Positions 44,680 through 56,859 of a stretch of DNA of 64,000 nucleotides are shown here, in pieces. Under the pieces are notes generated by a model, which worked only from the letters and a program-made list of their open reading frames with translations, searched no databases and was not told the origin of the DNA. The stretch comes from Pleomorphomonas koreensis DSM 23070 (GTDB taxonomy: Bacteria > Pseudomonadota > Alphaproteobacteria > Rhizobiales > Pleomorphomonadaceae): positions 62,001 through 126,000 of the forward strand of contig NZ_AULH01000013.1 of assembly GCF_000425185.1 (NCBI RefSeq), given 5' to 3'. The translations under genes and the position numbers were made by a program. Each line of letters starts with the position of its first letter. Position 1 is the first letter of the stretch.

Positions 44680-45685
44680 ACAAGATCGTTCCCGTCGTCC
44701 TGCTTGTCGCCGCCGCCGGCGCCGCTGCCGCCTGGTACTGGGGCGTGCCGCAGCGCTACGGCTATTTCCTGCCGGCGGCGCCGGCCGAAGTCCTCTACGG
44801 CAACGTCGACATCCGCCAGGTGTCGCTGGGCTTCCGCGTCGGCGGCCGGCTCGCCGCCGTGACGGTGGAGGAGGGCGATGCGGTGAAGGCCGGCGACGTG
44901 CTGGCCCGGCTCGACGCCGGCCCCTACGAGATCGCCGTGCGCGCCGCCGAGGAGAATGTCGCCGCGCTCAACGCCACGCTCGACAAGCTGGTGGCCGGCG
45001 CCCGTCCCTCGGAGATCGGCAAGGCGCGCGCCGCCTACGAGGAGCAGGTGGCCAGCCTCGCCAACGCCGAGCAGGCGCTCGGCCGCGCCGAGCAGTTGCG
45101 CAGCCAGGGCACCGTCGCCCAGTCGAGCCTCGACACCGCGACCACCACCAAGGACATGGCGCGCGCCCGCGTCGCCAGCGCCAAGGCGGCGCTCGACCTG
45201 ATCGAGGAGGGCAGCCGGGCCGAGGACGTCGCTGCCGCCAGGGCGCAGCTTCGCGCCGCCGAGGCGCAGCTCGACGCCGCCCGCACTTCGCTCGCCGATA
45301 CCGAGCTGAAGGCGCCGGCCGGCGGGGTGATCCTGTCGCGGGTCAGCGAACCGGGCGCCATCGTCGCTCCATCGACCAACGTCCTGGTGCTGTCGCTCAC
45401 CGAGCCGGTGTGGGTGCGCGCCTACGTGTCGGAGACCGACCTCGGCCGCGTCCATCCCGGCCTCAAGGTCAAGGTGACCTCCGACAGCACGGTCGGCGCC
45501 GGCTACGAGGGGCAGGTCGGCTTCATCTCGCCGGTGGCCGAGTTCACGCCGAAGTCGGTGGAGACGCCCGACCTCCGCACCGACCTCGTCTACCGCCTCA
45601 GGATCATCGTCGATCATCCCGGCAAGGACCTCAGGCAGGGCATGCCCGTCACCGTCCACCTGCCGCCGCAGGCGGACGCGGCAAA

Positions 45686-45689
<4 letters not shown>
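44676..45689 (+). CDS. YbhG-like HlyD family adaptor protein
   Basis: A 337-residue secretion adaptor: one N-terminal membrane helix ([16 protein letters not shown]), the first lipoyl half ([37 protein letters not shown]), a long Ala/Glu/Arg-rich coiled-coil hairpin (~residues 90-205) and the second half [27 protein letters not shown]. It links the ABC transporter encoded next to an outer-membrane factor. ATGA overlaps bind it to the TetR gene upstream and the ATPase gene downstream. Confidence 0.92.
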
Positions 45690-47427
<1,738 letters not shown>

Positions 47428-47431
<4 letters not shown>

Positions 47432-48558
47432 CCAGCTATCGCCGCGGGCGGGCGCGCCGCCTCCTCGCCCTGATCCGCAAGGAAAGCCACCAGATCGTCC
47501 GCGATCCCTCCAGCATCCTGATCGCCCTGGTGCTGCCGCTGATCCTGCTGTTCCTGTTCGGCTACGGCGTGTCACTCGACACGGCGCGCACCCGCGTCGG
47601 GCTGGTGCTCGAAGAAACGACGCCGGTCACCCTCGACCTCGCGGCGAGCTTCCGCGCCTCCCGCTATTTCGACGTGGCGATCGGCCATGACCGGCGGGAC
47701 TTCGCCGACGACCTCGTCGAAAGCCGCATCGGCGGCATCCTCGTCGTGCCGGCCGGCTTTACCGCCGACCTCGCGGCGGCCCGCCACCCTGCGGTGCAGG
47801 TGATCGTCGACGGCGCCGACCCCAACACCGCCAACTTCGTGCAAGGCTACACGGCCGGCACCGTTTCCACCTGGGAGGCGCAGCGGGCGGCCGAGCGGGC
47901 GCTGAACGCCACGCCGCTCCGCATAGAGCAGCGCTTCTGGTTCAATCCGGAGCTGAAGAGCCGCAATTTCCTGGTGCCGGGCTCGATCGCCATCGTCATG
48001 ACGCTGGTCGGCACGCTGCTCACCTCGATGGTGATCGCCCGCGAGTGGGAGCGCGGCACCATGGAGGCGATGATGGCGACGCCGGTCACCGCCTGGGAGC
48101 TGCTGGCCGGCAAGATCGTGCCCTATTTCCTGCTCGGCCTCGCCTCGATGAGCCTCTGCGTCGGCCTCGCGGTGTTCCTGTTCGGCGTGCCGTTCCGGGG
48201 ATCGGTCGTCGCGCTCTATGCCCTCTCCGCCGCCTTCCTGATGCCGGCGCTGGGGCAGGGGCTCCTGATCTCGGCCGTCACCAAGAACCAGTTCCTCGCC
48301 TCGCAACTGGCGCTGCTCTCCGGCTTCCTGCCGAGCTTCCTGCTGTCCGGCTTCATCTTCGAGATCAACTCGATGCCGCTGCCGATCCAGTACATCTCGA
48401 TGATCGTGCCGGCCCGCTACCTGATCCCCAGCCTGCAATCGGTGTTCCTCGCCGGCGACATCTGGCCGATGTTCCTGCGCTCGATGCTGATCCTGATCGG
48501 CTTCGGCCTCGTCCTGTTCGCCATCGCCATCCGCAAGACCGCCAAGAGGATCGCCTGA
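47428..48558 (+). CDS. YbhS-like ABC-2 permease
   Basis: A 376-residue ABC-2 type permease: one N-terminal helix (ILIALVLPLILLFLFGYGVSLDTA), a ~140-residue external domain, then five C-terminal helices from about residue 185 (FLVPGSIAIVMTLVGTLLTSMVIAREWERGTMEAMMATPVTAWELLAGK is the diagnostic block). The extracellular text includes RFWFNPELKSRNFLVPG, typical of YbhS/YhhJ. It forms a heterodimer with the next gene product. ATGA overlap with the ATPase gene. Confidence 0.93.
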
Positions 48559-48559
48559 C

Positions 48560-49672
48560 ATGGGCCTGACGCGCCTCCTCGCCCTCGTCCGGAAGGAGTT
48601 CCTGGCCCTCTTCCGCGACCCCAAGAGCCGGATGATCCTGATCGCGCCGCCGCTGCTGCAACTCCTCGTGTTCTCCTACGCGGCGACGCTGGAAGTCCGC
48701 AACATCGACGTGCTGGTGCTCGACCGCGACGCCGGCCGCTGGGGCGCCGAGCTGATCAGCCGCATCGAGGCGTCGCCGCAGTTCCGGTCCGTCCGGCATA
48801 CCGACGATCCGGCCGAACTCGCCGAGGCGATCGACCGCGAGCGGGTGATCGCCGCCATCGAGATCGGCCCCGACTTCTCGCGGGCGATCGAGGCCGGCGC
48901 CACCGCCGACCTCGCCGTCATCCTCGACGGCCGGCGCTCCAACGCCTCGCAGATCGTCGCCAGCTACATCTCGTCGATCGCCGCCGGCCTCGCCGCCGAC
49001 ACGCCGGCCGGCAAGCAACTGGCGCCGATGCATGTCCAGACGGTGACGCGCAACTGGTTCAACCCCAATCTCGACTTCACCTGGTTCATGGTGCCGGGCC
49101 TCGTCGCCTCGATCGCCATGCTGGTCGGCCTCCTGGTGACGGCGCTGTCGATCGCCCGCGAGCGCGAACTCGGCACCTTCGACCAGTTGATGGTGTCGCC
49201 GCTCAGGACGCACGAAATCCTGACCGGCAAGGTGATCCCGCCGATCCTGATCGGCTTCTTCCACATCACCCTGTTCGTGCTCGCCTCGGTCTATATCTTC
49301 GGCATTCCGTTGCGCGGCTCGTTGCTGGCGCTCTACGGCGCCGCCTTCTTCTATCTGGTCTCGCTGATCGGCGTCGGGCTGTTCGTGTCGGCGCTGGCGG
49401 CGACGCAGCAGCAGGCCATCCTCGGCGCCTTCCTGTTCCTGGTGCCGGCCATGCTCCTGTCGGGGCTGGCGACGCCGATCGCCAACATGCCCGGCTGGCT
49501 GCAGATCCTCACCTACGCCGATCCGCTGCGCTATTTCCTGGTGATCGTGCGCGGCGTGTTCCTGAAGGATATTCCCATTGCCGAGATCATCGCCCAGACG
49601 GTGCCGCTGGCGCTGATCGCCTGCGTGACGCTGCCGGTGGCCGGCTGGCTGTTCCGCAGCCGCCTGGAGTGA
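48560..49672 (+). CDS. YbhR-like ABC-2 permease
   Basis: A 370-residue ABC-2 permease with the same plan as its partner: KEFLALFRDPKSRMILIAPPLLQLLVFSYAATLEVRNI at the N-terminus, TRNWFNPNLDFTWFMVPGLVASIAMLVGLLVTALSIARERELGTFDQLMVSPLRTHEI and the C-terminal PGWLQILTYADPLRYFLVIVRGVFLKD. It ends the cecR-ybhGFSR-like operon and is followed by a terminator shared with the chemoreceptor gene. Confidence 0.93.
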   Translation: MGLTRLLALVRKEFLALFRDPKSRMILIAPPLLQLLVFSYAATLEVRNIDVLVLDRDAGRWGAELISRIEASPQFRSVRHTDDPAELAEAIDRERVIAAIEIGPDFSRAIEAGATADLAVILDGRRSNASQIVASYISSIAAGLAADTPAGKQLAPMHVQTVTRNWFNPNLDFTWFMVPGLVASIAMLVGLLVTALSIARERELGTFDQLMVSPLRTHEILTGKVIPPILIGFFHITLFVLASVYIFGIPLRGSLLALYGAAFFYLVSLIGVGLFVSALAATQQQAILGAFLFLVPAMLLSGLATPIANMPGWLQILTYADPLRYFLVIVRGVFLKDIPIAEIIAQTVPLALIACVTLPVAGWLFRSRLE

Positions 49673-49674
49673 GG

Positions 49675-49710
49675 CAAAACGGCAACGGCGGCCCCGGGGA
49701 GCCGCCGTTG
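49675..49710. terminator. Bidirectional terminator between ybhR-like and chemoreceptor genes
   Basis: CAACGGCGGC (49683-49692) pairs with GCCGCCGTTG (49701-49710). On the minus strand it is followed by CGTTTTGCC, on the plus strand by GTTGCTTTC. Confidence 0.8.
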
Positions 49711-49732
49711 GTTGCTTTCGGAGATGCGGGTC

Positions 49733-51766
49733 TCAGGCGCTGCGCACCGAGGTCAGGAAGCGGCCGAGTTCGTCGCGCAGCGTGTCCGACTGATGGGCGA
49801 GATCGTTGGCCGAGGCCAGCACCTGCGTTGCGGCGCTGGAGGATTCCGTTGCCGCCTGGGTGATGCCGACGATGTTCTGCGACACCTGATGCGTTCCCGC
49901 CGACGCCTGGCTGACGTTGCGGGCGATCTCGTTGGTGGCGGCGCCCTGCTGGTCGACGGCGGCGGCGATCGACGAGGCGATGGCGTTGAGCTGCTCGATG
50001 ATCGAGGTGATGCCGACGATCGCCTCTGCCGACGACTGCGTGGACGACTGGATCTCGCCGATCTGCCGGGAGATCTGCGACGTCGCCTTCGAGGTCTGGT
50101 CGGCGAGCTGCTTGACTTCCGCCGCGACGACGGCGAAGCCCTTGCCGGCCTCGCCGGCGCGGGCCGCCTCGATGGTGGCGTTCAGCGCCAGAAGGTTGGT
50201 CTGGCTGGCGATGTTGTCGATCAGGTTGACCACCTCGCCGATGCGGTTGGCGCTGTCGGCCAGCTCGCGGACGCGGTTGGCGGTGGCCTGGGCGTCGCTG
50301 GCGGCGCGCGAGGCGACGCGGGTGCTCTCGTCGGCCTGCCGCTTGATTTCGGCGATCGAGGAGGCCAGCTCCTCGGCCGAGGCGGCGACGGTCTCGACGT
50401 TGGTGGAGGCTTCCTCGGCGGCGCTGGCCACGGTGACCGACTGGCCCGACACCTCCTCGGTGGCCGAGGTCATCGACCGGGCGGCGAGCTGCAACTGCGA
50501 GGAGGCGGTGACCACCGACTGCACGACGCCGCCGACCGCCATCTCGAAGGCGTCGGCGAGCTGGTTCATCTCGCCGCGCCGGCGCTCCTCGCCCGCCGCC
50601 TTCTGGTGCTCCTGCTCGACGCGAAGCCGCTCGTTCTCCTGCAAGCCCTCCTTGAACACGTTGAGCGTCGCCGCCATGGTGCCGACCTCGTCGCTGCGGC
50701 CGAGGCCGGGGACGGTGACGGACAGCTCGCCGGCCGACAGGCGCTGCATGGCGCGGGTGATCGACACGATCGGCCGCGAGATGCCGCGGCCGAGCAGCAG
50801 GGCCAGCACCAGCCCGAGGACGAGGCCGCCGGCCGAGATGCCCCACAGCATGGTCTCGGACGACGCCAGCATCTGCTCGGACTTGGCCTGCAACGCCGCC
50901 TGGCTCTTGTTGGCGACGCCCATGAAGGCGTTGAGCGTATCGTTGATGGCGGCGACCTTGTCGTTCAGCGCCGCGACATCCTTGATGTTCTGAACGCTGG
51001 CGGCCTGGATGACCGTGAAGTCGGATTCGTACTGCTTGGCCTTGTCACGCAACTCGGCGAAGGTCGAGCGCAGCTCCTTGGGGCCGGTCTTGGCCGAGGA
51101 ATCGATCCAGGTGTCGGCGGTCATCAGCGTGTCGAGCGCCGCCTGCAAGCTGTCGTCATCGAGGCCGGCGAGGGCGACGTTGACCTGGTTCTGCACCAGA
51201 AGCACCAGCCGCAGGATCTCGCTCACGGTGTCGCGCGTCGCCGCGTCGCTGGTGGCGAGCGCGATGGCGGCGACGTCCTCCAGACCCTTCTGCACCGCGG
51301 CAACGGCCGGTTCCATCGACTTTACGCGCAGGGTGGAGAGCTTGGCCTTCTTGGCGCCGATGCGGGCCAGTTCAGTGGCGTAGGACTCGAAGTCGAGGCT
51401 CAATTGCTTCAGCGTGTCGCGCTGGCCGAAGTCGGAGATCTTGCCGAGGCCGTCGGTGATGGCGGCGCGCAACGCCTCGGCCTGCTTCTCGGTCGCCTCG
51501 GCCGTGCCGGGCAGCGAGGTGTAGATCAGTTCGCGGCTGAGGCGATGGTATTCCAGGAACTTCGCCTGGATGTCGTTGGCGACGCTGACTTCAAGGTTGC
51601 GGACGGCGAGGGCGGTCACCACGCCGTTCGACTGGGAGAAGGTGCGGAGCGCCACGCCGGCGACGATTGCCATTAACGTTAGCGCTACCATGAAGCCGAA
51701 GACGATCTTGCCGGATATGCCAAGCTGCCAGAGCCGCGACGCGAGCTTACCGATCGTTCTGCGCAT
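49733..51766 (-). CDS. Methyl-accepting chemotaxis protein
   Basis: A 677-residue chemoreceptor: helix 1 at ~22-41 ([20 protein letters not shown]), a ~260-residue helical periplasmic sensor domain, helix 2 at ~305-325 ([21 protein letters not shown]), HAMP ([19 protein letters not shown]...), then the signalling domain with the hairpin tip [34 protein letters not shown]. There is no C-terminal CheR/CheB-tethering pentapeptide (it ends TSVRSA). I chose the ATG at 51766 because GGAGAG precedes it; an extension to 51892 is unlike the family. Confidence 0.93.
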   Translation of the reverse strand: MRRTIGKLASRLWQLGISGKIVFGFMVALTLMAIVAGVALRTFSQSNGVVTALAVRNLEVSVANDIQAKFLEYHRLSRELIYTSLPGTAEATEKQAEALRAAITDGLGKISDFGQRDTLKQLSLDFESYATELARIGAKKAKLSTLRVKSMEPAVAAVQKGLEDVAAIALATSDAATRDTVSEILRLVLLVQNQVNVALAGLDDDSLQAALDTLMTADTWIDSSAKTGPKELRSTFAELRDKAKQYESDFTVIQAASVQNIKDVAALNDKVAAINDTLNAFMGVANKSQAALQAKSEQMLASSETMLWGISAGGLVLGLVLALLLGRGISRPIVSITRAMQRLSAGELSVTVPGLGRSDEVGTMAATLNVFKEGLQENERLRVEQEHQKAAGEERRRGEMNQLADAFEMAVGGVVQSVVTASSQLQLAARSMTSATEEVSGQSVTVASAAEEASTNVETVAASAEELASSIAEIKRQADESTRVASRAASDAQATANRVRELADSANRIGEVVNLIDNIASQTNLLALNATIEAARAGEAGKGFAVVAAEVKQLADQTSKATSQISRQIGEIQSSTQSSAEAIVGITSIIEQLNAIASSIAAAVDQQGAATNEIARNVSQASAGTHQVSQNIVGITQAATESSSAATQVLASANDLAHQSDTLRDELGRFLTSVRSA

Positions 51767-52456
51767 GTCTCTCTCCCCGAAGCAATCCGTCCAGCCCAGC
51801 GCCCCGGCTGAACCGCCCATGCAATTTGTCGGTGGTGATTTCAGCCCTTGGTAGGTTAATCCGCCGTTTATTCGGGTCTCGAACTTGAGCATTTGGCCGC
51901 GGCGACTGCCAGGGACAGCAGATTCTTGCTGAGGTGGTCCATTTCAGCTTGGATCGAAACGATGCGGATCAAGTTCGGTGGTGTGGACCGTCGATGTATA
52001 GAGGGAATGAACTCAAGCATATTGTCCGTCAGGGCGGTGATATAGCGTAACGCCGCTGTACTTGTCGTGCTTTTCAAGAAATCCGTCGCCGGTTTTTCGA
52101 GCGTTGACCTGCTGCGGCCGGGCGGCACGGTGGCGTATATTGGCCGGAACGGCCGCATATCCAGGGCAGGAAGCCGGCTTTGTTCGCCGGGTTCTCGATG
52201 TAGAACCGGCCCGGCTGGCAACCACGTTGCTCTACATATAGACCAAAGGATTAGCCGATTCCAATACTACACCGACGGGCGCGCGGAACCTCGGCCGGAT
52301 ACGACAGTCTCGACCTGCGTCGCCGGATTCATCGGCGAAAGTGGCCGGCGGCCGGGGCGATGAGACATCATCGAAGCGTCATCGCAGCGTCAACCAACTG
52401 ACACCGGCGTTTTCTACCAAGACGGGGCTTTGCCAACTCCCTGTCAGGTGAGCCCG
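51767..52456. other. 690-nt region between chemoreceptor and phytase-like genes
   Basis: Lower in GC than its surroundings. It holds the chemoreceptor upstream region, one candidate small gene (51868-52020, minus) and no clear terminator. Short palindromes GGCCGGAACGGCC (near 52141) and GAACCGGCCCGGCTGG (near 52203) are visible but not assignable. The plus-strand open frames here show no family resemblance. Confidence 0.6.
51868..52020 (-). CDS. Candidate small protein, about 50 residues
   Basis: Starts [20 protein letters not shown] and ends [20 protein letters not shown] plus a short Ser/Arg tail. The last 25 residues would form an amphipathic helix. Codon use (ATC, CTG, CTC, AGC, AAG dominant) looks coding but less GC-biased than the neighbours. 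No good ribosome-binding site precedes the ATG; the frame is open to 52221, so the start is uncertain. It lies upstream of the chemoreceptor on the same strand and may belong with it. No family recognised. Confidence 0.35.
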   Translation of the reverse strand: MLEFIPSIHRRSTPPNLIRIVSIQAEMDHLSKNLLSLAVAAAKCSSSRPE

Positions 52457-53812
52457 ATGAAAACCTTGCTTATGGCGTCCGTCGCCCTCGTCATTTCCTC
52501 CACTCTTGCCAGCGCCGATGAAACCGCATTCAAGGCGACGCTGGTGTCGCAGGCGGTGCTGCCCGCCAACACGGTGATCGCCGCGCCGGCCGATGCGCCG
52601 GAGTTCCTCAAGCAGGCCGGCAAGTTCACGACGCCCGACCGCAAGCGCGCCACGACGCTCGGCTCGGTGCCGGGCCTCGACGGCGTGCGCACGACCGGCC
52701 TCGGCCTGCCGTTCGATGGACAGGCGGTGCAAGGCTTCTCGGGCATCAAGACGATGGCCGACGGCAGCTTCTGGACGCTGTCCGATAACGGTTTCGGCAG
52801 CAAGTCCAACTCGACCGACGCCGCGCTGATGCTGCATCACGTCAAGTTCGACTGGGCGGCCGGCACGGTCGACCGCCTCGAAACGATATTTCTCTCCGAT
52901 CCCGACAAGGTGGCGCCGTTCCCGATCGTCCTTGAAGGCGCCGACAAGCGCTACCTCACCGGCGCCGACTTCGACATCGAGTCGATCCAGCCGGTTGCCG
53001 ACGGTTTCTGGATCGGCGACGAACTCGGTCCCTATCTGATCCACGTCACCGCCGACGGCAAGCTGACCGACGTCGTGCCGACCGTCGTCGACGGCAAGCC
53101 GGTGCTGTCGCCGGACAACCCGACGCTGTCGCTGCCGTCCAGCCCGAGCAAGCCCTTGCCGGCCTACAATCTCCGCCGCTCCAACGGCTTCGAGGGCCTC
53201 GCCCGGTCCAAGGACGGGGCGAAGCTCTATGGGCTGCTCGAAGGCCCGCTTTACGTCGGCGACGGCAAGTTCGAGACGGCCGACGGCCAGACGGCCATCC
53301 GCATCGTCGAGTTCGACGCGGTCAAGAAAGCGTGGACCGGCCGGTCCTGGCTCTATCCGTTCTCGGGCGCCGGCACCAACATCGGCGACTTCAACATGGT
53401 GGACGATGCCACGGCGCTGGTGATCGAGCGCGATGGCGGCACCGGGCTTTCCGACAAGGCTTGCGCCGATCCGAAGAAGCCGGAGCCGACCTGCTTCGAC
53501 CAGCCGGCCAAGCACAAGCGCATCTACAAGATCGCTTTCGGTGACGACAACGTCGGCAAGACGGTGCGCAAGATCGGCTACATCGATCTCCTCGACATCG
53601 CCGATCCCCAGAGCAAGGCGAAGCAGGGCACGGTGAACGGCGTCTACACCATGCCCTTCGTCACCATCGAGAACGTCGACGTGGTCGACGCCACGCACAT
53701 CATCGTCGGCAACGACAACAACCTGCCGTTCTCGGCCGGCCGCGCGCTCGACAAGGCCGACGACAACGAATTCGTGCTGCTCGAAGTGGGTGACTTCCTC
53801 GCTGCCAAGTGA
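52457..53812 (+). CDS. Secreted phytase-like (esterase-like) beta-propeller protein
   Basis: A 451-residue exported protein: signal peptide MKTLLMASVALVISSTLASA, then the phytase-like domain (PF13449): GFSGIKTMADGSFWTLSDNGFG, FDIESIQPVADGFWIGDELGPYLIHV, RRSNGFEGLARSKDGAKLYGLLEGPL, GDFNMVDDATALVIERDGG and the C-terminal IIVGNDNNLPFSAGR. The family is annotated as having esterase-like activity; real substrates are poorly known. The many acidic residues at the ends of loops could bind calcium. The ATG at 52457 is followed directly by the signal peptide. A strong terminator follows. Confidence 0.9.
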   Translation: MKTLLMASVALVISSTLASADETAFKATLVSQAVLPANTVIAAPADAPEFLKQAGKFTTPDRKRATTLGSVPGLDGVRTTGLGLPFDGQAVQGFSGIKTMADGSFWTLSDNGFGSKSNSTDAALMLHHVKFDWAAGTVDRLETIFLSDPDKVAPFPIVLEGADKRYLTGADFDIESIQPVADGFWIGDELGPYLIHVTADGKLTDVVPTVVDGKPVLSPDNPTLSLPSSPSKPLPAYNLRRSNGFEGLARSKDGAKLYGLLEGPLYVGDGKFETADGQTAIRIVEFDAVKKAWTGRSWLYPFSGAGTNIGDFNMVDDATALVIERDGGTGLSDKACADPKKPEPTCFDQPAKHKRIYKIAFGDDNVGKTVRKIGYIDLLDIADPQSKAKQGTVNGVYTMPFVTIENVDVVDATHIIVGNDNNLPFSAGRALDKADDNEFVLLEVGDFLAAK

Positions 53813-53826
53813 GGGGCCGCACAAAC

Positions 53827-53864
53827 GAAAGGCCCCGGCGGCGATGCGCTGCCGGGGCCTTTTC
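53827..53864. terminator. Bidirectional terminator
   Basis: AGGCCCCGGC (53830-53839) pairs with GCCGGGGCCT (53851-53860), flanked by AAA on the left and TTTTC on the right, between the convergent phytase-like gene and ksgA. Confidence 0.9.
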
Positions 53865-53909
53865 GTCTGGACGGCACCTGTGCCGGCGTGGCGTTTCAAT
53901 CCGGACGGG

Positions 53910-54752
53910 CTAGCGCATTGCCTTCCAGGCGTTGGCGAGATCGACGAAGCCCTTGACCAGGATGGTCTCGGCGCGGGCCGTCGGCTCAATGCCGGTCGCC
54001 GCGCACAGAGCGAGCGGATCGACGCCGAGCGCCTTCAGACTCTGCCTCAGCATCTTGCGGCGCTGGCCGAAGGCGGCGGCGGTGACCGCTTCGAGATCGG
54101 CGAGGGCACAGGGCAGGGGCTCGGGCCGAGGCGCGAAATGCACCACTGTCGACGTTACCTTGGGCGGCGGCACGAAAGCCTTGGGCGAGATGTCAAACAT
54201 CTGCGTCGCCTGGCTGCGCCAGCCGCACAGCACGCCGAGCCGGCCGTAGGCGTCGTCGCCGGCCTGCGCGGTGATGCGGTCGGCCACTTCCTTCTGGAAC
54301 ATCAGCACCATCGCCGTCCAGCGCGGCGGCCAGCTCGCCGGGCTGAGCCAGCCGGTGAGAAGCGGCGTCGCGATGTTGTAGGGCAGGTTGGCGATGATCA
54401 CCGGCGGCGCGTCGCCGAGCGACGCGGTATCGAGGGCCAGCGCGTCGCCCTCGGTGATGCTGAGCCGGCCGGGATAGTGGGCGGCGATCTCTTCGAGAGC
54501 GGCGATCGCCCGCCGGTCGCGCTCGACGACGTGCACGTGAGCGGCACCGGCCGCCAGGATGGCGCGCGTCAGGCCGCCCGGCCCCGGACCGATCTCGATG
54601 ACGTTGCGGCCGGCGAGATCGCCGGCGGCGCGGGCAATGCGGGCGGTCAGGTTGAGATCGAGCAGGAAGTTCTGCCCGAGGCTTTTCAGCGCCGAGAGGC
54701 CGTGCCGCTCGATCACCTCGCGCAGCGGCGGCAGGTCGTCGATCTGGCTCAT
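53910..54752 (-). CDS. ksgA: 16S rRNA (adenine1518-N6/adenine1519-N6)-dimethyltransferase
   Basis: Dimethylates two adjacent adenines in helix 45 of 16S rRNA late in 30S assembly. The 280-residue protein has [13 protein letters not shown] (22-34), the SAM motif [10 protein letters not shown] (54-63), the acidic ERD after beta-2, GDAL and the catalytic NLPYN (122-126). FISP-like [19 protein letters not shown] is also present. The start overlaps the pdxA stop (ATGA), and it ends the lptF-lptG-lptD-surA-pdxA-ksgA operon. Confidence 0.97.
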   Translation of the reverse strand: MSQIDDLPPLREVIERHGLSALKSLGQNFLLDLNLTARIARAAGDLAGRNVIEIGPGPGGLTRAILAAGAAHVHVVERDRRAIAALEEIAAHYPGRLSITEGDALALDTASLGDAPPVIIANLPYNIATPLLTGWLSPASWPPRWTAMVLMFQKEVADRITAQAGDDAYGRLGVLCGWRSQATQMFDISPKAFVPPPKVTSTVVHFAPRPEPLPCALADLEAVTAAAFGQRRKMLRQSLKALGVDPLALCAATGIEPTARAETILVKGFVDLANAWKAMR

Positions 54753-55786
54753 GCGCCGGCCCCGTTTCCCGCCATGCGGCCGGCCATGCGAATGGCGGCA
54801 ATCAGGCTCGACGGATCGGCGATGCCCTTGCCGGCGATGTCGAGCGCCGTGCCGTGATCGGGCGATGTGCGGACGAACGGCAGGCCGAGCGTCACGTTGA
54901 CCGTCTCGTCGAAGGCGATGGTCTTCACCGGGATCAGCGCCTGATCGTGGTACATGGCCAGCACCACGTCGTAGGTCTGGCGGGCGGCGGCGTGGAACAG
55001 CGTGTCGGAGGGCAGCGGCCCGCGCGCCTCGATGCCGTCCGCCCGGAGCCGGGCGACGGCCGGCGCCACGATGTCGATGTCCTCGCGGCCCATGCCGCCA
55101 TCCTCGCCGGCGTGCGGGTTGAGGCCGGCGACGGCGAGGCGCGGCCGGGCGAGGCCGAACTTCGCCTTCATCTCGCGATCGACGATGCGGCCGGTGGCGA
55201 CGATCATCTCCTCGGTCAGCACCTCCGGCACCGCGCGCAAGGCGATGTGCACGGTGACCGGCACGGTGGCGAGCTGCGGGCCGGCCAGCATCATCACCGG
55301 TTCGTGCGGCGCGCCCGGCCAAATCCGCCGGGCGAGGTCGCCGAGGAATTCGGTGTGGCCGGGAAACTTGAAGCCGGCGGCGTAGAGGCTTGATTTCTGG
55401 ATCGGCGCCGTGACGAGGCCGGCGGCGCGGCCGTCGCGTACATGCCGGACCGCCGTTTCGATGGCGGCGACGGTGGCTGCCGCCGTGGCGCCGGACAACT
55501 CGCCCGGCCGGTCCTCGACCTGATGACCGAGATCGAACACCGGCAGCGCGTCGGCGAACAGGCCGGCCACCGTCTCGGGCGTCGCCGCGACGACGGGCGC
55601 ATCGATGCCAAGGCGAGCGAGGCGGCTGACGAGAAAGGCCGGATCGGCGACCGCGTAGAAGGGCGGCAACGCTTTCTCATGGCGAAGCGTCCAGGCCCGG
55701 CCGATGATTTCCGCACCGATGCCGGCCGGCTCGCCGACCGACAGGGCAAGGGGAAGACCGGGCATGGCGGCGAAACTGTCCGGCAT
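54749..55786 (-). CDS. pdxA: 4-hydroxythreonine-4-phosphate dehydrogenase
   Basis: Oxidises 4-phosphohydroxy-L-threonine in pyridoxal-5'-phosphate synthesis. 345 residues. Landmarks: [15 protein letters not shown] at the N-terminus, [12 protein letters not shown] with the first metal-binding His, [16 protein letters not shown] with the second, and [16 protein letters not shown] with the third. It starts 2 nt after the surA stop region and overlaps ksgA. The neighbour order is the usual one in alphaproteobacteria. Confidence 0.96.
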   Translation of the reverse strand: MPDSFAAMPGLPLALSVGEPAGIGAEIIGRAWTLRHEKALPPFYAVADPAFLVSRLARLGIDAPVVAATPETVAGLFADALPVFDLGHQVEDRPGELSGATAAATVAAIETAVRHVRDGRAAGLVTAPIQKSSLYAAGFKFPGHTEFLGDLARRIWPGAPHEPVMMLAGPQLATVPVTVHIALRAVPEVLTEEMIVATGRIVDREMKAKFGLARPRLAVAGLNPHAGEDGGMGREDIDIVAPAVARLRADGIEARGPLPSDTLFHAAARQTYDVVLAMYHDQALIPVKTIAFDETVNVTLGLPFVRTSPDHGTALDIAGKGIADPSSLIAAIRMAGRMAGNGAGA

Positions 55787-55788
55787 GG

Positions 55789-56763
55789 TCAGCGGTAGAT
55801 GATGTTGGCTTTTTGCCTCAGTTCCTGCGTCAGCTTCTTCGAGGTTTCCTCGCCGCGCTTGTCGAGGGCCTCGGCGTCGAGGCCGGCCGTGACGGCGGCT
55901 TCGCCGGTCACCGCGATCTTGCTGCAGATGGCGTACATCTCGAAGCCGAGGTCGGAGCGCTGCGGCGACGTCAGGCGGCCTTCGGCGGTGTTCTCAAGCT
56001 CGTCTTTCAGGCCGGGCGGCACCTCGCTGGCCAGCTTGCGGCCGACGTTGATCACCGCCACTTCGCGGAGGCTTTTGGCGAGCTTCAACCCTTCGTCGCA
56101 ACTGCGGAACTTGCCGCGCAACGCCTCGGCCTCGACCTTGCGGCGGTTGACGTCGGCCGCCGAGGCGCTCCGCTGCACGGCGAACACCACGCGCTGGAGC
56201 ATGTAGTCGCTGGCGGTGATCGCGTTGGCGTTCTTTTCACGGTTGCGCATCTGCTGGATGAGATCGGCCGACTCCGTCTTGATGTCCTGCTGGATCTTGG
56301 CGCGCACGATGCGTCCCCAGACCATCTGGGCGCGGATGCGGTCCTTGAAGGTCTTGATCGGCACGCCACCCTGGCCCAGCGCCCGCTCGAACTGTGGCAG
56401 CGTCATCTTGGAGCGCTCGGCGATGCTGGTCACCGCGGCGGTCACCGCGTCCTCGCTGACCACGACGCCGCGACGGCTGCCCTCCTGGACGCGCAGCCGC
56501 TCGTCGATCAGCTCGTCCTGGGCCGCCTTGGCGGCCGGGCCGGGTGCGAGATGCATGGCGAGCTGCAATAGGCGGGCCCGCGACTGGATGTCCATCGAGG
56601 TGATGGCGTCGTCGTTGACCACCACCTTGATGATGCTCTCCGCCCTGGCGGAGCCGATGAAGGCGGTGCCGGCCGGCGACAACAGGGCGGCGGCAAGGGC
56701 CGTTGCCGTCAGCGTGCCGCGCACGGTTCTCGCGATCGTCCCGATATGAAGCATGTTGGCCAT
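55789..56763 (-). CDS. surA: SurA-like periplasmic chaperone/peptidylprolyl isomerase
   Basis: A 324-residue exported protein: signal region (TLTATALAAALLSPAGTAFIGSARA), then a SurA_N domain (IIKVVVNDDAITSMDIQSRARLLQLAM, ELIDERLRVQEGSRRGVVVSEDAV) and one degenerate parvulin-like region (ASDYMLQRVVFAVQRSASAADVNRRKVEAEAL). E. coli SurA (428 residues) has two parvulin domains, so this is the short form usual in alphaproteobacteria and may act only as a chaperone for outer-membrane proteins such as LptD. I chose the ATG at 56763, with GGGCGGAG upstream. Confidence 0.88.
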   Translation of the reverse strand: MANMLHIGTIARTVRGTLTATALAAALLSPAGTAFIGSARAESIIKVVVNDDAITSMDIQSRARLLQLAMHLAPGPAAKAAQDELIDERLRVQEGSRRGVVVSEDAVTAAVTSIAERSKMTLPQFERALGQGGVPIKTFKDRIRAQMVWGRIVRAKIQQDIKTESADLIQQMRNREKNANAITASDYMLQRVVFAVQRSASAADVNRRKVEAEALRGKFRSCDEGLKLAKSLREVAVINVGRKLASEVPPGLKDELENTAEGRLTSPQRSDLGFEMYAICSKIAVTGEAAVTAGLDAEALDKRGEETSKKLTQELRQKANIIYR

Positions 56764-56859
56764 CTCCGCCCTCTGGTATTTGAACCTTGGGAAGCATCTA
56801 GCGATGGAATTTGTCAAGTCGATGGTCCGCGTGGGGGCGTGGAACGGCGACGGTCGCCG

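Noticed and set aside
52067-52363. A 98-residue plus-strand frame in the gap before the phytase-like gene
   Set aside because: No ribosome-binding site, no motif, composition like translated non-coding DNA, and no conserved-looking helix or strand pattern.
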